A stretch of 64,000 nucleotides of DNA, taken from the NCBI GenBank assembly GCA_019915135.1, contig JAHLMK010000016.1, forward strand, positions 186,001-250,000. The letters are read 5' to 3'. A model generated the notes under the pieces. It was not told the DNA's origin. It saw only the letters and a program-made list of their open reading frames with translations, and made no database searches. Shown one piece after another: positions 46,306 to 57,784 of this stretch. This DNA comes from Strobilurus pachycystidiatus. Lineage: Eukaryota; Basidiomycota; Agaricomycetes; Agaricales; Physalacriaceae. Each line of letters starts with the position of its first letter. Within the stretch, counting starts at the first letter, position 1. Made by a program: the position numbers and the translations under genes.

Positions 46306-48232
46306 TCAGTCCGAATCCTTCAATGAGTCCGAATCTGAGGAGGAGTCAAGAGACGGATTGCTTGAATCCGACTGTGTAGCCTCGAAGTTGTCCTTGATTG
46401 TGCCGTCTTTGAGGAAATCGGATCGTAGTACGGCGACAAGGGCTTTTTCCAAGGTGTCCAGAACATACTGTGAGGCTTTCTTGACGTCTTTTGCAGGAAG
46501 CTCCTCATCAACCGCAGGAACCTTCTCGCCAGCGGCATAAACCTCCTCGTTGTCCCCGGGTTCCTTTTCATCCTCAGGAAGCTCTAGGCCAGATTGATCC
46601 TCATCTGACAGGGGCTGAGGTATCGTCCAGGCCGTATGGGCCTTCCAGGAGCATGATGACAGCCGCCACTTGCGCGATTTCGACTTCATCGTCACGAGGT
46701 GGTTGATATACAACCAGCATGAGAGACAACATCTCTTACTAACACCGATCGCATCCTCTAGTAGCTCTAGGTTCCATCTCGAGACATGGTGAACCATCGA
46801 AGTTTCGCAGTGTGTCTTGCATGAGAACTGTTGCGGATATATACCCTGAGGGGCCCAAATTTTGGTAAGTTTTTCGATTTGCTTTTCGCCAAACACCAAG
46901 TCGATGCCATGTCGCTCTAGAAGATCCCGTAATTGCGCAATGGGATCCGCAACCGGGGGCACGACTGTATCTTGCAATTTGGCTGTCTTTGCGGCCCAGG
47001 CATATTTGAACTGTATGTTTTCGGCTGTAATTTCCGGCAGTCCCTCCTTGCGCACTTGAAGTTTTTTGACAAAATAAGGAATGCCAACTTCGATGAGATT
47101 AGAGCTACCGCGTTCGTAGAATTCGAATCTCTCGAGTCGTCCAGCAAGACTGTCGATAGCTGCCTTCTCCTTCATCCGGTCTGTGACCTCGAAGATATCC
47201 TTCTTTGGCAAGCCCTCGAACAGGCCAAGCTTCCTGAGGGCAGTACAAGCCCCAGCGACTTGCAGGAGCGTGCTGATCCTCAAATCAGCTTGCTCTGTCG
47301 TAATTTCTTTCTTCTTCCCTTTATTAGCCTGGGGTTCCTCGGCCTTGTGTATGTCGCCGACTGCTCCGAGTTTTTTGAGGGTCCTTTTCAGAATATCGCG
47401 AGTAAAGGAACTGTGTGTACCCGTCTCCCCTAGCTGTTTCAAGGCAGCGGCCTGCTCGGTAGTGGGAAACGAGAATGTGATAAGGGTTGTAGCGTGCTTT
47501 CGAAAGCGTGCCGGTGAGTCGACAAACTCCCCAATCTTGTGTTTCCAAACGGTGAGAGCCTTCTCGCCGTCTTGCCAGCGAGTGAGATCGTTCTCGATGA
47601 CCAAGTCCCATGATATGCTCCTGTCCAGTGCACGTTTTTGAATGTTCTTGAGTTTCTTTTGAATGTGCGGCCATGCCCCTCCGACAAGGAACTCCCTGAA
47701 ATCGTGCTTCTGTTGATTTTGAACGAGTACAAGTTCGGAGTCGGCTGGCTTCACTCGGTTGGGCCATTGTTCTTGGCAGAACCTTGTGAGCAGCTCTGCA
47801 AGCTTCTCAAGATGTGGTCTATCAGTATTGTCCCAGTGTCTCTTGTGTTTGTTCCCCGACATGGCCGCGTTGTAGCTTCGATTGCTCGCAAAGTTGATCG
47901 TAATACTATGCTTGCTTGAGTTCAGAGAGAGCGCGACAGCCGTAACGTCGCCATTGGGGCCAGTCACAAGACTACGAGAGAGGATGCTGCATATATCCGC
48001 AACATTGGCAGCATCACTGGAGCTCGGAGGGTCTCTGTGGCGATCAAAATCCTTGGCCCAATCCGCTAAACGTGTGGACGTGAATGTCGGGGAATTGGGA
48101 TCGATATTCCCGCGAAGTCCATTGAGATATTGAAGGCTCAGAATGAATCGTTCTTGCTCCTAGTAAACACTCTTTAGCCCCAAGGACAGACCACAAGCTA
48201 TCACTACGTACGTTTAATGTTTGTAGCATCAT
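46306..48232 (-). CDS. OTT_1508-like deaminase-domain protein (624 aa)
   Basis: Two exons: a 7-codon leader from ATG 48232 and a long exon 48159-46306. Near residues 457-487 is a zinc-deaminase signature: HCE (H457, E459) in CKTHCETSMVHH, then AIGVSKRCCLSCWLYI with C-x2-C. This HxE...CxxC arrangement with 'IGVSKRCC..C' matches the OTT_1508-like deaminases of fungi, part of the cytidine-deaminase-like fold. A following HTAWTIP also fits the family. The N-terminal 450 residues are helical without a known domain. The C-terminus is acidic (Asp/Ser-rich). Substrate is unknown; nucleic acid or nucleotide deamination is the family expectation. A TATAAAA box lies about 107 nt upstream. It is divergent from a second deaminase-like gene. 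Confidence 0.72.
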
Positions 48233-48338
48233 ATCTCTGATTCCCCTGACGCTTGTCGTTGCGAGCTCTGAGTGTTGAGGTTGATTTGAGGTATGTAGGG
48301 ATGGCTTGTGTGAAGAGGGTAGAGCTCAAATGTGCACG

Positions 48339-48345
48339 TTTTATA
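48339..48345 (-). promoter_or_regulatory. TATA box of 46.3-48.2 kb gene
   Basis: The minus strand reads CCTATAAAACG about 107 nt upstream of ATG 48232. Confidence 0.45.
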
Positions 48346-48733
48346 GGATCCCAACGCCGTCCTATAGGGCGATGTTCCTCTCTGCGGCATCAATAGCAAC
48401 AGTAAAGGCAGTGTCTGGACTGTCTGTTTTGTTGAAGACAGCACAGCCATGTCGCTCTCTCAGGGTTCATTATCGGGAGAGTCCGATGTCTTCTTTCGGT
48501 GGCGTAACCTATATTAACGTCGGAAGTTGGCCTTAGTGGGAACGAGTCGTCTTACAATACAGACCCTACGGCAGCTCGACGAGTCCTACCGATGTAAGAG
48601 TCCTGAAATCGATGTCTAGCATCTTCGAATCAATGAATTGACATAAACAAGGTAATTCAGTTTTGGTCATGGGGAATTTTGGAAATCCAGATTCGGACAC
48701 CGCCGATTGGCAGTGCCATGTCACTTTGTCACA

Positions 48734-48740
48734 TATATAA
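48734..48740 (+). promoter_or_regulatory. TATA box of 48.9-50.2 kb gene
   Basis: CACATATATAACAAGG lies about 130 nt before the ATG at 48866, leaving room for a 5' leader of about 100 nt. Confidence 0.45.
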
Positions 48741-48865
48741 CAAGGGAGCGATTGAGCCATCCACTTCCACGACATCATCTCGGAATCCATTCAAGTTCCT
48801 TACTGTCACTTACAACCAGTGTGTTCCTTCTCTTCATCTCGGCCCTACTTAACGGAAGACATTAG

Positions 48866-50236
48866 ATGGAAACTTTACCTGTTGAACACGCACCCCAATA
48901 CATGGCAACGGCGGCCATGCGCATATGCGAAAGGCAGATCAAGGCGGATAACTTCCTTCTCATGCGGTCCAGCCCGGAATCTTTGTTTCCTGAAGAGCGA
49001 AGATCCAATCTCTGCGCCCCCAGCTGGATCGCCCATTGTCTTTCCCGTCCCGATGATGCCACTTCCGTCGTGCTGACCTGCGAGTCAGGTAAAGTCACGA
49101 TAAATGTTGCCTCCAGGCACGGGCCCGATCCCCAACTCACTGCTGCACTCTCCAACGCGCTAGAGACTGTCGCTCGGGGCAGATATTGCCGATATGTAGC
49201 TGGCGAAGACGTTGCAGCGGGAGGCTCTGGCGACCTTGACATCATTATGATGGCCGTCATCCACCACGCTTGGGAGCACATTCTCACACGAGCATCCCAG
49301 GTGCGGAAGTTGGATACAGGGCTTCTCGAGCGATTCGCCAATTTGGAGCAACAGTGGCGAGATGACTGCGCGCCGGAGGTGAATGGTTCGAGCCACTCAA
49401 AAGTGCTCCGGGCCATAGCCACCGATGACTCTATCCCTCTGACAAAGGCGGGAACAGCCTGTTTGAGGCGCATTCTAGACATCATCTCCCGATTGCCACT
49501 TCTCGACACCGATGAGGCACGTTGGACAAACACGAGAACGCTGCTGTCATACTGTAAGGCGCTCACAAGAAAGTCGCCCTTCTATCGGGCTATCATGGGA
49601 AAGACGTGGCCATCCCGAGAGCGGGACGATGATTTCGTGTTTCTGATGACTTTGCGGCGCGCCTTATGGCAACTGGCATTCTACCAATCCGGGGCCGAGA
49701 TATTCTTCCACAAGACACTCCCAGAACTCCGACAATACAACTCCGAGGGCCAGTTCTCTTTTGGTTATGACATACTCCCAGTGGCTCCGGGACGGGAGTT
49801 CACTTTTCCCACTGACGTCTCAGTTCTTGTTGATAATAGACTGTGGTCGCTCGGATGGCGCGTCTCGTACATACAAGAAGACGTCGACGCTATCGCCGCA
49901 GATTTGGGAAAGCTTTGGGTGCGTGGCGAAAGGAGGACAGTGCACGTCCATCCCGAAGTGCATCTAATAAATTTCATCCACGCACATGGTCTGCAAGACA
50001 AGGTGCTAGGTGATGCCCTTGGGTCAAGTCGCATTTCTTGCATTCTCTGCCGGACGTACATTCAGTCGATTTCACCCGCGAAGTCGTGGCATTTTACGCA
50101 GGGAGAGATAGTTGAAGAAGATTGGATGGTTCCTAAAGAGAACCTAGTTGGCGTGGTGAACTCTTTTGCAGAAAAGTGGAAGAACAAGCTTTCGCGGGTG
50201 TTGGCTGGACTGCTGGAGGCGCGCACGGGTATGTAA
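48866..50236 (+). CDS. Second deaminase-like protein (456 aa), intronless
   Basis: Uninterrupted 456-codon frame. The C-terminal region carries HPE (H362, E364) in VHVHPEVHLINFIH, then SSRISCILCRTYIQS with C392-x2-C395. The H-x-E and S-x-x-S-C-x-x-C arrangement matches the catalytic core of the same OTT_1508-like deaminase family as the divergent neighbour, but the 'GxSK.CC' block is altered to GSSRISC. The N-terminal part is helical (FANLEQQWRDDCAPEV, LTKAGTACLRRILDIISRLP) without a known domain. The lack of introns in a GC-moderate frame contrasts with most neighbours. Function and substrate are unknown. Confidence 0.68.
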   Translation: METLPVEHAPQYMATAAMRICERQIKADNFLLMRSSPESLFPEERRSNLCAPSWIAHCLSRPDDATSVVLTCESGKVTINVASRHGPDPQLTAALSNALETVARGRYCRYVAGEDVAAGGSGDLDIIMMAVIHHAWEHILTRASQVRKLDTGLLERFANLEQQWRDDCAPEVNGSSHSKVLRAIATDDSIPLTKAGTACLRRILDIISRLPLLDTDEARWTNTRTLLSYCKALTRKSPFYRAIMGKTWPSRERDDDFVFLMTLRRALWQLAFYQSGAEIFFHKTLPELRQYNSEGQFSFGYDILPVAPGREFTFPTDVSVLVDNRLWSLGWRVSYIQEDVDAIAADLGKLWVRGERRTVHVHPEVHLINFIHAHGLQDKVLGDALGSSRISCILCRTYIQSISPAKSWHFTQGEIVEEDWMVPKENLVGVVNSFAEKWKNKLSRVLAGLLEARTGM

Positions 50237-50842
50237 TTGGGTCTCACGCAAAGCCAGTTGTACTTGTACCTACACGTTTGAGTATCAGTTCCCTTTCCTT
50301 GGCTAATCTGATGTGTCGAAGATGTAATATATAGTGTATTGATTACTACAGAGTATGAGAAGGACTGAATGCAACAGAGAGCAAAGCCGCAGCGGGGACA
50401 ACACGTCAACCACCCACTATGAAACATCGCCAGTGCTGAATGTCTGATGTCGACTGCACACCCAGATGAGGAGCGGCTGGGACCCGCCAATGCAATGTGC
50501 GAGAAGCCGAGCCCCGAAGAGATTGATGCGCTGCTTATCCAATCCTTTCCCGCGCCCTCCCTTTGTTCCGCTGCCTCGACAATCATCATTCCTTTCACTT
50601 CGTTGCGCATCACGACAATCAGCACAGCACCACCGCAATGGAAGGCTCTTCGCTGTATATGACAAACGCGACAACAAAGACTAACGCGCCACGCAACCCC
50701 ACGCGGCGGTGATATCCGGTCCAAGTTTCCATCGCGATGCTTGAGCTCTGAATGGCTTTTGGCGATGTCTGACGCATATAAATGCGCGCGCTATGTCTGA
50801 AATCCTCTTATACCCTCATAGTTCATCTCTACCAAGCCCTCC
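50237..50842. other. Intergenic
   Basis: No supported gene. A CATATAAATGC TATA box at 50775-50783 stands 60 nt before the ATG at 50843. Confidence 0.45.
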
Positions 50843-51674
50843 ATGGAACGTGTTCAAGAGCTCGACGTCGATGTCTTCTTTTCGGACGAGATCGAGCAGG
50901 ACATCAAGACGCCAATCTCTACGCACGTATCGTGACCCCTGTCATGAATCAATGGGCGCTGACTTTGTTTCATATAGTCCCCGCAAAGCAGGAGTGCAGC
51001 GGCACGAAAGATCGCCTCAGTCAGATTCCGAGTTGAGATCTAAGACCGAAGAACGCAATCGGAACACTGTTAGGCGCAAGTCTGTAGGCGAAAGGTGAGG
51101 ACGCCAGCATGTCCGCCTGGACCTTTGCTGATTTATATCACAGCCCTCTGAGGAGCATCAGCAACGACGTGGAAGTCAGTACTAAGAAAAGGCGCGGTAT
51201 CATCCTGTCATTGACAGTCAGGTCGACTCACATCTTCATACTAGGAAAAAAACACATGCCCGGGTTCGAGGACTTTCCTTCGCAGGGGGGACGACCCACA
51301 CAGATAACTTCAACCCCTTGTACGGGCCGGTCGAAGTGAAGCAACAACCTGTGAAGAAAGTTCCCGGAAAGTAAGCACGACATGCCCTCTTTTTTTCGTT
51401 AGCATCACATACTTACTCTCCCCGCTTAGGTCGTACAAAGTCAAGAAAGACCCTCCCAGAAGGTACGAATGGATTCAGCGACCCGAAATATGCTCTTGAC
51501 GCGTTTGATCCAGGAAATTTCGACCTCGCTATCCGGATTCGACGCAAGGCGAAGAGAAAGGCAAAGAGAATTCCAAGTTTGCAGTCAGGGCATTCATCGC
51601 CGACTGAGGTGCGTTCCGCCGGACTTCCTGCAAATCTCATCACTGTGGACCCGAAGCCGGGTTGTGGTCACTAG
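50843..51674 (+). CDS. Possible small gene abutting CACTA end
   Basis: Begins MERVQELDVDVFFSDEIEQD. Later blocks look coding (SPRKAGVQRHERSPQSDSE; THTDNFNPLYGPVEVKQQ; GFSDPKYALDAFDPGNFDLA) but I cannot join them all in one phase, so either introns are missed or the gene is frameshifted. The last block ends in CAC-TAG, where CACTAG is also the start of the CACTA element, so the native C-terminus may have been cut off by the insertion. A good TATA box precedes it. No family is recognised. Confidence 0.35.
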
Positions 51675-51994
51675 GTGACCTGGTTAGAGTCACAAATCAC
51701 CAGCGAAGCGGGTGGGGGCCCAGTGATCGCGGAACAGGGGACAATAACCCGAAAAAGGCAGGTTACGCCGTTCACCTTCTTACCCAGTTACTTCCACCAC
51801 CGAACGTATAACCAGTTGTAACCCGAATGCAATACACATCAAAATCACTTTGTTTCTGGGTGTGATCACTCCGGGCCCCTTTCTCACCTGGTCTCTGGTA
51901 AATTTCACCCGTTTCTTATTTTGGAGAGCAACCTGACCATGCGCCGTGCCGGCCACATACTACCATCAACGTCGACCGCGCTATCTCAATCACC

Positions 51995-52793
51995 ATGGTA
52001 AGCCTCTATTTGGGCCCGCTATGTTTTTACTCACTCCTGCCAGGCTGGTTCTGTAGCTCAAGACCATAACAAGGAGAATGCCAACCTCGGGAGTAGCGCG
52101 GACATGGACGTCAACACCACAAATAATTCCTCGGTCTCATCAGGCAACGGACTTCGCCCAGCTCCGAGCACCCACCGCATTCGCAAGGATCTGAACGAAG
52201 TCAAAGATAGGCTGGATTTGGTTGAGAAAGGATACACGGACTTGTTTCGCGAGCTCGAACAGGTGTGTACCCTTGCACGCTTGCACGCCATCTCTTTCTC
52301 ACGGATGCTTTCTCTAGATGGCCGACCACGGGAAAATTCATGCCCCAATTCTTGCTGATGCAGAAGTGGAGAGTTGCTTGGAGAACATGTCGGCACAGGA
52401 TGAGGTCGATGTCAAGGAAGCTTTGGTGCGTCCTTTTTTGCTTTACGACAGCTCTTCGGCTCACCCGTTCCATTCTAGCTCTGGAAGGATTACGACTGAT
52501 GGCATGGGCATCTCTCTGTTCCACTCAGTGAGCGCGACGGCATATGGGAAATCAACCACGTCGATAAAATGGGTGTCTTCGTTGACGACTACACAAAGGC
52601 TATTCAATCGGAAATCAAGGCTAAAGGCGCGCTTGCGAAGACTCTGCTTGCGAAGGAAAAGCTGCGCTTGTTGGAAGAACTTGATCGACGTGAGCTGGCA
52701 GAGAAGCGCCACCGTCGTGTTCGGATGGCACGTCAGGGATTCGACTTGACGAAAATGTTCAGCAACGCGAAATTTCATGAACTATTCAAGTAG
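51995..52793 (+). pseudogene. CACTA companion gene with in-frame stop
   Basis: Exons 51995-51997 (ATG only), 52044-52262, 52318-52425 and 52479-52793. The product would have a helical N-terminus (RIRKDLNEVKDRLDLVEKG), then HGKIHAPILADAEVESCLE, then KALVDKMGVFV-like and coiled-coil parts (LLAKEKLRLLEELDRRELAE). In exon 4, codon seven is TGA (52497-52499), between LWKDYD and WHGHLSVPLSERDGIWEI. The frame is otherwise open to TAG at 52791. The single change is compatible with CGA to TGA. Function unknown; associated with Tnp2 elements. Confidence 0.6.
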
Positions 52794-52804
52794 AAATATA
52801 TCAT

Positions 52805-55800
52805 TTATTCTATGTCTGTATCAGGTACATAATACGACTGTTGTATGTTGTTACTTCGGTCAATAACGATGGTATGAGAACCAGATTGAATCCGGCCAAT
52901 CAGACATTGTACACAAGACATATCAACGACCTCGATGCCCCCGATCTTGTCGTACACGGGCCACTCCAGTGAATTCTCAGCAGTAATAGGACACGTACGG
53001 ATAGCTGCTAGTAATAAGGTTGTTGGTTTGGTGATCTCGAGCTCGGGTGCAACGGGAAGTTGGACCTGGATGATGTGCAATAGCTGGCCGTAGAACGACT
53101 TCGACACCAAATTGACTGGCGCTCTCTTCTTGCGAGCATTCAGATCAACCAAGGCATCGTACTATGAAGGTCCGATTAGCATCTGAAGAAGGAAACATAT
53201 ATGTAAGCACATACACGGATATGTGTTGCATCGCGTTTGTCGTCCGTTGAGTGAGCGATAAGAGAGGCTGCGTACATGTCATCTCCACCCTGTAGCCGCT
53301 TGACACGAGCCCAAAGCTCTATCTGTTCTTTTGCGAAGTATTTCCGAATGACCTTTTGAGAGGTGTTGTAGCGAGTTGAAAGATGGATCGCGATCTTCTT
53401 CTCCAAGGTGGGATCAACTGCCGCGGACAAGCGATGAGGAGGGAGAACAACACAGGTGTTGTCTGTAACAAGTCAATGACGGACTTGTCAAGCTGATAAG
53501 GAAGACATACATCCGGGAATTGCGACTGCTGAAGCAGGTACCTCACGTCGCGGAACCTCAAGAGCTAAGACTGCCTCGCATTTGTAGCGGATCTTGATGC
53601 AAGATAAGTGTGCGACCGATACAATCTGCTTATCGATAGAGGCGTAGGGGAACCGACGGCTGCGTACAGCAGGAAGAAGCAGTCCACAGAATCGTTCCAT
53701 AGGGAAGGCCCAGTACGCCCAAACAGGTCCACTCCATTCGATGTAGTCAGCCACATGAAGCAGCGTGTGCACCGTCACTGGACAGCTGGCCAGTCGTTCC
53801 GGGTTGTACTGATAGTATAGTCTAGGGACTTGCATGAGTCAAAAGAACGTAGCAACACAATAATGATTCCTACCGTTCATATTCCTTCACCCAAACAATA
53901 AACCCGGGTCGGATGCGACTCCGGATTGTGTCCCATCGAATCTCAAACTCGAGACAAAGATTCACGAGTTTGACAAGCTCGAGAAAGTGTCTATAGTAGA
54001 TGTTGCTTCGGAATCGACGCGAGAGAACGACTGGCCCAACATACAATAGCCAAAATGACCAGGAATCTGCTGTACAATGCGAGTGGTCTTTGGCTACATT
54101 TGGTGGACGCTGTCCGAATGCGCTAGGAATGAACGATCCACAAGCCGCAGTGGCATCTCCTATGGCATCCCAAACTGTCGGCATGAACTGGTAGGACCCT
54201 GAACCTTCGTCGGGAACTTGCTTAGAGGTGCCGGTCCAGTGCTCAATCAAGAGCTGCAGAACATTCTCGAAGATAAGATGCATGAAATCTGCCGGACAGC
54301 TTCGAGTGAGCGAGATGGATGGAAGGGAATCGAGAATGCAGGTGCCGTTGATTCCATACTCGCGAGCCAGTTTTTTTGATGCTGTTGGTCCCGCCGCATT
54401 ATCGACTGCCTTTGCTTGAGAACGAATCTCCTCATCTGTGCGCAGAGGAAGTGCATTTGCATTGAAAGAGGGTTCGGCATCAGGGGGGAGATTGGGATGA
54501 CGAGAACGATCCAAGGGCACGTAAAGTGTCTTCCCACCAGGAACAGCAATACCGGTGATGTTGCAGGTGCGACACGGCCGATAACCGTTGTGGCCCTTGA
54601 ACTGCATGACCATTGACATGGCGGGCATATCCCCAAATATGAGAATGAGATATGCACGGAGGTCGAACATCTCGCGTGCTACCACATTGTAGATTCGGAC
54701 ACCCACAGCGAGCTCGAGAAGCTCCTGCGCCAGGGGCCAGAGAAAAGAATCAAAGTCCTTCGGCTTCTTGGGACCTGGGACAACACCGATGCAGATGATA
54801 TATTCGATGAAAAAGCGGATTTCGGGGGGGAGATTGTAATTGAAGAGAATGATGGGCCAGCAAGTATGTTTGCGCTTTTTGAAGGGACCGAATCCGTCGG
54901 TTGAGCACCCAAGTGCGATGTCGCGAAGGTCCTGGAAGAAGCGGTGGGCATAACGGACGTTGTCAATGACCACAAACTCCTTGAGAAGACGATTATAGTG
55001 TTCGCCATCCATCACATCCGTCATGACATCAGCCTGACGAGCAAAAGTGCCTCGATACCGCATCTTTTCGATAAGACAACGATTCCGAAAGAAGGCTTTG
55101 AGACGCGGGATGAGGGGAATGTATGTGAATTGCTTGCGCGGTCGCTTCCCATCAGCAAAGAAGCGAGGTTCTTTGCAGTGCGAACAGGCCGTAAGTGCCG
55201 CATGAGGGCCGACGTAGCACATGCAGGACTTAACACAGCAGTCGTATTTGACCGGGTCACAGTGGGCAAGGAAGCGTGCGCGAGAGGCTATGGTCTTGAT
55301 TGACGGAAGATCGTGTTCGGGAAATACATAAGCAAGCTTCTGATATGTCTTCCGAGTAAGGTGGGATTCTGTCTTCAATAGAGATGTCCACGAATATATA
55401 TTCGAGTATATTCTTATTCAGGCACACGAATAATCCCCCCTCCAAGGGTCATAATTGTTATTCATGAATATACTCTTAATCTTATTTGTCAACTTAATCT
55501 TCACTGCGAATATTTTGCTTTTATTCATGAATATTCATGAATATACGAGTATAATCATCTCAATGTCACTCAAGATCACAGTTCAAGTTATTGAATGACC
55601 TATAAATCATTCAAACAGCATCTAAATTTATCATAAACTTGTCTTTAGTACTGAGAATTCAGTATTATCAGACACTCATGAATGAGTTGAGGATTATGTG
55701 AAACTGAAGGTTCATATTCTATATTCGTCAACTTATTCTTATTCACGAATATAATATATTTGTCATATTCATATTCATGAATAAGATTAGGAATATATTC

Positions 55801-56493
55801 ATGAATATTCTCCTTTACTCCTTATTCGTGGTCATGTCTAGTCTTCAATGCAAAGAGGCGCATCTTGAATACATCATCATCGGGAAGCCCTTCCGCTATC
55901 CCTTTGTTAACATAGACAAGATAATGCGATAAAGTGAGCTCACCATATTCTTCGAGCTCAGCCTCGAGAGCCTCTTCTATCAAGTCATCCAAAAAGTCAT
56001 CGGTCATGTCTTCCTCCTCCCAGATCTCTTCCTCCCACCAGACCTCCTCATCGGCGGCTCGGTCCTCGAAGTTGAGCTCGCTCTCGTCATCATCCGAAAC
56101 ATCCTCGATAGTCACAGGACGATAGCGAGGCTGATGGGTCCGAGGAGCAGGTACATCTTCACCGTTGAGGGCGTCGATATCCATATCCATATGAGGTGGT
56201 ACCGGTGATGGTGGAGGTGAGTTCTGCATGGACATGGACATCCCTGCCTGAGGGGAAGGAGGTGACGGAGATGGGGATCTAGACCCAGGTTGGAGGGGGT
56301 TCTTCACGGCTTGCGCCAGGGCTACAGCCAATGTTTTGACCTTGCGAGTGCCATGTCGCAAAGCCTGGAGGGCCTTGACGCGGGTGGTGCCCTGTCCCTT
56401 CCGATGTCGGAGTGCGGTTGTTGGATGTACGTCGGCACCACATCCACAAGTGCAGCGAACTTTTGACGCCTTTGTGTTTTTCTTGGATGTCAT
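52805..56493 (-). pseudogene. tnp2: Tnp2-type CACTA transposase interrupted by MITE
   Basis: Large transposase from ATG 56493 to stop at 52805, interrupted at 55379-55840 by a 462-bp element. The N-terminus has a Cys-rich start (VRCTCGCGADVHPTTAL) and an acidic region. After the interruption come KYDCCVKSCMCYVGPHAAL, FTYIPLIPRLKAFF, DVMDGEHYNRLL, LRDIALGCSTDGFGPFKKRK, CWPIILFNYNLPPEIRF, GVVPGPKKPKDFDSFLWPL, YLILIFGDMPAMSMVMQFKG, FMHLIFENVLQLLIEHWTG, SAFGQRPPNVAKD, and PVWAYWAFPMERFCGLLLP. These are hallmarks of the Tnp2 family (PF02992). Further exons run to 52805 (VVDMSCVQCLIGRIQSG, SYYVPD). Removing the insert and one 8-bp duplicate restores FALKTESHLTRKTY. Confidence 0.85.
55379..55840. 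mobile_element. 462-bp hAT-type MITE inside tnp2
   Basis: The left end TAGAGATGTCCACGAATA and the complement of the right end TAGACATGACCACGAATA agree at 16 of 18 positions. An exact 8-bp duplication GTCTTCAA flanks it (55371-55378, 55841-55848). The interior is AT-rich with repeated ATTCATGAATA units and no open frame. The TIR is not that of the hAT element at 39254-44158, so its mobiliser is elsewhere. Confidence 0.85.
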
Positions 56494-56693
56494 GAAGAGT
56501 GTCGGGACGCAGACTGTTGGAAGCTGTGGAAGACGTCAGATTCACCCAAGAGTCGTGCAAGGGCGCATATACCTTAGTCAGCTTGGCAATTTTCACCTAA
56601 GGCCACGCGTCCTTTGTTGTCTCCTCGCTTTCAACCACCACTGCCGGTGCCCAACACCCTACAGCTTGACTCTGTCCTTTACACCCTCAACTC

Positions 56694-57784
56694 CATGGTT
56701 TCTCCTGCACCCAAGACCCCTCCTGCACCCAAGCGCAACGGCGGTAATGTCTTTTCCTCCCTCCCCACCAAACAAAACAACTGCTGATGTCTCTGGTCCA
56801 GGACGTCCACCTGGCCCCAAGAAAAATACGCCAAAGCCTGCGGCACCTGGCAATAAAGAAAATGGTCAGTATATCGCTTGTCTTTCTGTTCTTTGTAAAC
56901 TTCTCACCCGCTACCACAGGTCCTCTTGCCGACAAAAATCGAACCATTGCCAGTCCAGAGAGTATGGCTGAGCTCGAGGCTCTGAAAGGTGCAGAGCTCC
57001 TCTATGACTCTGTCCGGAGCATCACTGATATCAGTGTTAATAGCTCAACTCGCCGCTGAGAGGGCTGAGCACGAGAAGGAAGTCAAGCTGCGAGAAGAAG
57101 CCGAGAAAGCACTGCAGGAAGAAAAAGAGCGTAACACAGCCGAGCTTGCAGCTGCTAAGGCCACTCCCAAGACTGCCGACGTTCCCTACAAGATTGCAGT
57201 CCTTCGTAAGCCCAAGGGTGAAGCAGGAAGCAAGGATGGATACAGGCTCATAGAAGCAATGCGCCTGGATGTGGACGAAGAAGCCAAGGCACTTTACGAG
57301 AACATCCTGGTACGTATACGTATACGTCTCATGCCTTTGATGCCATCTTACGTGAACCTAACTCCATCTTGCTCTTCTTCGCTTCCAGTACGACGTCAAG
57401 GGCAATGCTAAGAAGGCCGGAATTAATCCTGGAGACAAGTACTCGAAGGTTGACAAGGAGAAACTTGCAATGGTCTTCAAGCTGGTGCGTGAACGCGCTG
57501 GTAGTTGATGAAGTTGAACACTTACCCAGCTCTTCCAGGGACGTCAACAGCACAAGTATCTCTGCCGTGAACGCTTCCCTGCTGATTGGGCGCAGGCCGA
57601 GATTCTCAAGCAGGCAATGTCCAATCAGCGGAAGTACGCGCGTTCCAGGGGACGAGTGGCGAGGGCCCGAGATGGATCCGGCGATGAGAATGAGGACGAG
57701 GATGATCATCCCCGCAAGCGTGCCCGTCTCAGCAACATCGATGAGGATGCCGTGGAGGAGGATGATGCTTCTGAAGTCGCTTAA
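56694..57784 (+). CDS. CACTA companion protein
   Basis: Six exons in consistent phase from ATG 56694 to TAA 57784. The product starts with a Pro/Lys-rich AT-hook-like tail (GRPPGPKKNTPKPAAPG), has a coiled coil (RAEHEKEVKLREEAEKALQE), then the conserved-looking PKGEAGSKDGYRLIEAM, GINPGDKYSKVDKEKLAMVF, FPADWAQAEILKQAMSNQRK and an acidic C-terminus. Such proteins accompany Tnp2 genes in basidiomycete CACTA elements and may bind element ends. It is divergent from tnp2, with about 200 bp between. Confidence 0.7.

Larger units (their letters stand above)
48233..48865. other. Divergent intergenic region of deaminase pair
   Basis: 633 bp shared upstream region. It holds a minus-strand TATAAAA (48339-48345) and a plus-strand TATATAA (48734-48740). 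No gene is supported. Confidence 0.5.

Noticed and set aside
55379..55840. AT-rich segment as an intron of tnp2
   Set aside because: No GT...AG borders at the junctions; the TIRs and 8-bp duplication explain it better.
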